Below, one piece after another: positions 61,426 to 64,000 of a DNA stretch of 64,000 nt; position 1 is the stretch's first letter; each line of letters opens with the position of its first letter. The stretch covers positions 1,411,231 through 1,475,230 of the forward strand of contig JABLYA010000001.1 of assembly GCA_013177855.1 (NCBI GenBank), given 5' to 3'. This DNA comes from Ignavibacteria bacterium (GTDB lineage Bacteria; Bacteroidota; Ignavibacteria; Ch128b). The position numbers were made by a program, and so were the translations under genes. The notes under the pieces were generated by a model, which was not told the origin of the DNA, searched no databases, and saw nothing but the letters and a program-made list of their open reading frames with translations.

Positions 61426-64000
61426 ATGAAGTTAAGATTAATATTACTAGTTTTAATATTCATCACCTTTGCAGGTTTTAAGCCCTCAGATAGTAATCAA
61501 TTAAAAGTCATTACTAATGGTGACTTAATTTATAGTTCAAATGAAATTATTATAAAATTTCAGAGTGATTTTGATAATGAGATAAATCGAGTTCAATTAA
61601 TTTCATCATTATTGAAAATTTTTGATCAAATCTCTATCAAATCAATTGATCCAATCTTTAATGATTCAAAAAATAAATTCTTCAAAGCACAGACAGGATT
61701 AGATAGAATTTATTCGATTAAATACGACGGCAATGCAGATCCTCTTTTAATCGCAAAGAAGATCAGCAATTTAGATGGAATTGAATACGCGGAGCCAAGA
61801 TACATTTATCGTGTTGATTATACACCAAATGATCCATCGCTTTTGTCTCAATCTTATCTTAATCAAGTGAAAGCCCAGCAGGCATGGGATGTTTCAAAAG
61901 GCGATTCATCGGTTGTAATTGGAATTATTGATACAGGTGTTTACTGGATGCATCCTGACTTAAACTCAAATATCTGGATAAATAAAAATGAAATTCCTTA
62001 CAACGGAATTGATGATGATAACAATGGTTATGTTGATGACATTCGAGGCTGGGATTTTGGCGGACTTAACGGAACGCCCGATAACGACCCACAGGAAGAT
62101 GCACCTTATCATGGAACTCATGTGGCAGGCATTGCTTCAGCTTCAACTGATAATGGAATTGGTGTCGCTGGAATGGGATTTAAGTGTAAAATTATGGCTG
62201 TTAAAACTGCTCGTGATGACCAGAAAGATCCTGGTTCCAATTCACCTTATATCTGGTATGGTTATGAGGGAATTGTTTACGCTGCTGATAATGGTGCGAA
62301 GGTTATTAATTGCAGTTGGGGTGGAGGCGGATTTTCACAATTTGCTCAAGATGTAATTAATTATGCAACGACAAAAGGAGCTTTAATCGTTGCAGCTGCA
62401 GGTAATAGTAATTCTTCATCAGATTTTTATCCAGCGAGCTATAAAAATGTTCTTTCTGTCGCAGCTGTTAATTCAGATGATCGAAAAGCGAGCTACTCTA
62501 ATTATGGATATTCGGTTGATGTAAGTGCACCAGGAACAGCACTTTACAATACATGGGGTTCAAGCTCTTATGCTCAATTAACAGGCACTTCAATGGCTTC
62601 TCCTCTTGTAGCAGGAATCGCTGGTCTGGTCAGAGCAAAATATCCTTTTCTTACTCCTGAACAGGCTGCTGAAAAAATTCGCGTTGGTTGTGATGATAAT
62701 TACAGTGTAAATACGACTTATCGTTATATGCTTGGCAAAGGTAGAGTTAACGCCTGGAGAGCTTTGCAAGATTCAATAAACACATCTGTTAGAATGCTTT
62801 CATATCAATTGAGCGATAATGCGCCGCTGGGCAATGGAAATGAAATCCTCGAAGCAAACGAACAGGCTGAAATAAAAATTGTTTTCAAAAATATTTTGAA
62901 TTCAACTAATAATTTAAATATCACCTTAACTTCCTTAACATCAGGAATTTCAGTTATTAATGGAAACTTTAACGCAGGAACGAAATCGTCTGGAGAAGTT
63001 TTTAATAATTACACTGCACCATTTAAAATTCAAGCTTCAAGTTCTATAGGTTATGATTTGAATGTTAGATTGCTCTTAAATTTCTCAGATGGAACTTATT
63101 CTGATTGGCAGATCATCAATTTTATCGCAAATCCAAGTTATACAGTTTTGAACAATGGTTCAGTATCAATTACAATTGGAAGCAAAGGTAATCTGGCTTT
63201 CAACGATTATCCAACAAACAGTCAGGGGCAGGGATTTAAATACAAATCAAGCAGCAATCTTTTATTTGAAGGTGCATTAATTATTGGAACAAGCTCAACA
63301 AAAATTTCTGATGTTGCAAGAAATCAAACTGGCAACGCTCAAAATCAGGATTTTACAATTATCAGTCCAATAAAAAGTTTTTTCCCTGGTACAATTTCAG
63401 ATTTGCAATCTCTCTCAATTTTTAATGATGATGGAGCTGGAGCAAATAAAATTGGTGTGAAGGTTATCTTGAATTCTTATGAGTATTCAAGTAATCCCTA
63501 TACCGATTTTGTTATCCTTCATTACAAATTTATAAACACAACTTCGACACAGATAACTAATTTCTATGCAGGATTATTTTTTGACTGGGATTTAATTAAT
63601 AACAGCGGTCTTGATGATGTTGCAATGTGGGATGCTGTGAATAAGATGGGTTATGTTTACAATCAACCTGGAACAACACCTTATTATGTTGGCTCGGCTT
63701 TATTATCTCACAACAATTACCATTTTAGAGCTATTCTGAATGCAGGTGGTGATGGTGGCTGGGGAATTTATGATGGATTTACTGATGATGAAAAGTGGCA
63801 AGCAATCAGCGGAGGTGTATCTAAAACACAGGCTGGTGCTGGTGATGTCTCTTTTGTAGCTTCTGGCGGACCTTACACAATTAATCCAAACGATACTTTG
63901 AATGTTGCATTTGCGGTTCTGGCAGGTAATAACCTCTCACACTTGCAGAGTAATTTATCTTATGCAAAACAAAAATGGAGTCAAATAATTACAGGTATAG
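61426..64000 (+). CDS. Secreted subtilisin-family (S8) serine protease, 3' end beyond window
   Basis: An open frame of 858 codons that continues past the window edge. A short signal peptide (to about residue 17) is followed by a propeptide-like region (about 25-140). The catalytic triad is Asp169 (Ile-Asp-Thr-Gly), His229 (His-Gly-Thr-His-Val-Ala-Gly) and Ser389 (Gly-Thr-Ser-Met-Ala-Ser-Pro), with oxyanion Asn327 (Ala-Ala-Gly-Asn-Ser-Asn). A negatively charged Asp-Asp-Asp-Asn-Asn-Gly-Tyr-Val-Asp-Asp loop at about 197-206 probably binds calcium. Beyond residue 455 lie beta-rich domains of unknown type. AAAAGGAG precedes the ATG by 7 bases. It is probably exported and processed; a C-terminal sorting domain may lie outside. 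Confidence 0.93.
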   Translation, partial: MKLRLILLVLIFITFAGFKPSDSNQLKVITNGDLIYSSNEIIIKFQSDFDNEINRVQLISSLLKIFDQISIKSIDPIFNDSKNKFFKAQTGLDRIYSIKYDGNADPLLIAKKISNLDGIEYAEPRYIYRVDYTPNDPSLLSQSYLNQVKAQQAWDVSKGDSSVVIGIIDTGVYWMHPDLNSNIWINKNEIPYNGIDDDNNGYVDDIRGWDFGGLNGTPDNDPQEDAPYHGTHVAGIASASTDNGIGVAGMGFKCKIMAVKTARDDQKDPGSNSPYIWYGYEGIVYAADNGAKVINCSWGGGGFSQFAQDVINYATTKGALIVAAAGNSNSSSDFYPASYKNVLSVAAVNSDDRKASYSNYGYSVDVSAPGTALYNTWGSSSYAQLTGTSMASPLVAGIAGLVRAKYPFLTPEQAAEKIRVGCDDNYSVNTTYRYMLGKGRVNAWRALQDSINTSVRMLSYQLSDNAPLGNGNEILEANEQAEIKIVFKNILNSTNNLNITLTSLTSGISVINGNFNAGTKSSGEVFNNYTAPFKIQASSSIGYDLNVRLLLNFSDGTYSDWQIINFIANPSYTVLNNGSVSITIGSKGNLAFNDYPTNSQGQGFKYKSSSNLLFEGALIIGTSSTKISDVARNQTGNAQNQDFTIISPIKSFFPGTISDLQSLSIFNDDGAGANKIGVKVILNSYEYSSNPYTDFVILHYKFINTTSTQITNFYAGLFFDWDLINNSGLDDVAMWDAVNKMGYVYNQPGTTPYYVGSALLSHNNYHFRAILNAGGDGGWGIYDGFTDDEKWQAISGGVSKTQAGAGDVSFVASGGPYTINPNDTLNVAFAVLAGNNLSHLQSNLSYAKQKWSQIITGI

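Noticed and set aside
61988-62356. 122-codon frame inside the subtilisin region
   Set aside because: It is an out-of-frame shadow of the S8 protease, whose catalytic residues are all in the other frame.

Overview
The window looks like chromosome of an AT-rich, Gram-negative bacterium of the Bacteroidota/Chlorobiota/Ignavibacteria (FCB) group, most plausibly an Ignavibacteria relative. The evidence is indirect: LPS biosynthesis (kdsB), several outer-membrane and lipoprotein signals, a mitochondrial-type aconitase, a PG0541-type protein behind an RND pump, and intergenic promoters of the Bacteroidetes form TTTG-N19/21-TAnnTTTG (clearest at 19899-19930, 48865-48896, 49099-49130 and 53864-53896). 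No 16S gene or other decisive taxonomic marker is present.

Layout. 1-5930: tail of a membrane protein, then a tightly packed minus-strand operon plsC-gatC-kdsB-PLP deaminase-aconitase; the aconitase carries a long histone H1-like lysine-rich tail. 6277-8836: a small membrane protein and a solitary McrA-head/nuclease-like protein that may be a defence enzyme. 9251-16195: tRNA-Asn, a SemiSWEET sugar transporter and valS on minus; a six-unit 70-bp hairpin repeat tract; then proS, a double CDGSH protein and transaldolase on plus. 16703-19865: thiamine-binding-type protein, Tat-exported D-aminoacylase-like lipoprotein and an outer-membrane-type protein on minus.

20165-35620 is a complete type I-B (Cst/Tneap-like) CRISPR-Cas locus: cas6, a short cas8b, a separate small helical gene in the position expected for a Cas11 small subunit, cas7, cas5, HD-cas3, cas4, cas1, cas2, a roughly 97-bp leader and an array of 91 intact repeats plus one truncated repeat. 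Spacers include one repeated target, a pair of sequence variants, and two pairs whose ends overlap, which allows a 5'-TCN PAM to be inferred from the array alone. The leader-distal end decays into about 600 bp where degenerate CRISPR repeats alternate with palindromic REP-like elements in 146-bp units.

35891-41444: nitroreductase, S9 peptidase, TlpA-like thioredoxin, lspA, hotdog thioesterase, ARPP-1 protein and FAH-family enzyme. 41791-48837: a TetR-controlled tripartite ABC-2 efflux operon (adaptor, ATPase, TolC, ATPase, two permeases). 49155-52789: an Rrf2 regulator with a palindromic operator driving cytochrome bd oxidase, followed by a 1-Cys peroxiredoxin, a redox and oxygen-stress block. 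52869-60215: ROK kinase, then a MarR-controlled RND efflux operon (MarR, TolC, adaptor, AcrB-type pump, PG0541). 60687-64000: a secreted hypothetical protein and a secreted subtilisin that runs off the window.
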